Of a DNA stretch of 64,000 nt, positions 63,455 to 64,000 are shown one piece after another. A program made the translations under genes and the position numbers. Below the pieces are notes generated by a model. It searched no databases, was not told the DNA's origin, and saw only the letters and a program-made list of their open reading frames with translations. Every line of letters starts with the position of its first letter. Position 1 is the first letter of the stretch. Source of the DNA: Biomphalaria glabrata (Eukaryota; Mollusca; Gastropoda; Planorbidae); NCBI RefSeq assembly GCF_947242115.1, contig NC_074715.1, forward strand, positions 34,021,586-34,085,585, written 5' to 3'.

Positions 63455-64000
63455 CATGGGCGTAGCCAGGGGGGGGGGTTCTTGGGGTTCAAACCCCCCC
63501 CCCCCCGAAATGAAATCCCCCCCGCAAGGAGGGGGGAACGGAATTAAGTGACTGATTTTTGCTTTCATTTTGTTTATTTTAGGTGAGATTTTAATACTAA
63601 ATCATCACTTACCACAGCACAGCCGAGGCAGTTTTGAGTTAAAAACCCTCTACCAGGGGGTTTTGAGTTTAAATCCCCCTACCAGGGGTTTTGAGATTTA
63701 AAAAACCCATATCAGGGGGTTTTGAGATACAAATCCCTCTACCAGGGGGCTTTGAGTTTAAAACCCCCTACAGGGGGTTTTGAATTTTAAACCCCCTACC
63801 AGAGGTTTTTGCAGTTTAATCCCCCTCTTCTATAAAACAAAACAAAAAAAAATGCGAACAACAATCCCCAAATTCCAACAGCACAGTTGAGGAAGATTTT
63901 GATTTTAAACCCCCCTCCAAAATTTACGATAAACCCCATCTTCAATATAAAAAAAGCAAATTACACACTATAAATTCTATGATCGTAGCGAAAGGGGTTT
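63455..64000. mobile_element. hAT-like element with CATGGGCGTAGCCAGG end and internal minisatellite, cut by the window edge
   Basis: The left terminus CATGGGCGTAGCCAGG (63455-63470) equals the right terminus of the 38563-40777 element, and the next 150 bp match its left arm. From about 63625 the body becomes a minisatellite of roughly 28-30 bp units of the form GGGGTTTTGAGTTTAAA plus CCCCCTACCA, about six copies with variation. The right end lies beyond the window. No coding capacity is seen. Confidence 0.82.

Overview
The window reads as animal nuclear DNA from a heterobranch/pulmonate-type gastropod, most likely a freshwater snail related to the planorbids (Biomphalaria, Bulinus). The grounds are AT-rich sequence, short exons in long introns, patches dominated by the palindromes TCTAGA and AGATCT, and tRNA-derived SINEs and LINE tails of kinds I associate with snail genomes. 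The species call is inference; the gene calls rest on spliced translations that I joined by hand, checking splice sites and phase.

Five host genes are present. (1) 494-3675 (+): the last three exons of a fibrillar-associated-type collagen chain. (2) 12727-6875 (-): a complete replication termination factor 2 gene (RTF2) in eight exons, one of them only 49 bp. (3) 24783-32458 (+): a complete UDP-galactose 4-epimerase (GALE) in nine coding exons, 351 aa. (4) 42498-50089 (+): a complete V-ATPase 21 kDa proteolipid subunit c'' (ATP6V0B) in seven exons, 231 aa. (5) 60655-55589 (-): the 3' part of a MuSK/Nrk-type receptor tyrosine kinase, with the end of a frizzled-type cysteine-rich domain, a kringle, a transmembrane helix and the kinase. 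The genes have unrelated cellular roles and nothing suggests an operon; RTF2 and MuSK lie on the minus strand, the others on plus.

The rest is dominated by transposable elements. There are at least six LINE families, mostly 5'-truncated; two insertions have clear target-site duplications (TSDs) in RTF2 introns. hAT-like DNA elements have 8-bp TSDs (14931-15531, 15540-17852, 38563-40777, 41645-42035, 46483-47485). There are tRNA-derived SINEs, one solo-LTR-like fossil (30110-30475) and an LTR plus primer-binding-site fossil (15679-15912). The most layered locus is 37.3-40.85 kb. There a LINE copy is interrupted by a hAT-like element with a TATA-rich core, and that core is interrupted by a second, young-looking LINE with an unbroken 620-aa reverse transcriptase ORF.

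I did not find a clearly new gene system. The observations most worth checking are: a 41-bp minisatellite in GALE that starts at an exon/intron junction and repeats the splice donor about eight times; a similar minisatellite at the left edge that repeats a splice-acceptor-like motif; about 60 extra residues in the N-lobe of the MuSK-like kinase, together with loss of the NPxY docking motif; two adjacent hAT elements sharing one target site; and a near-perfect 66-nt hairpin at 35376-35441.
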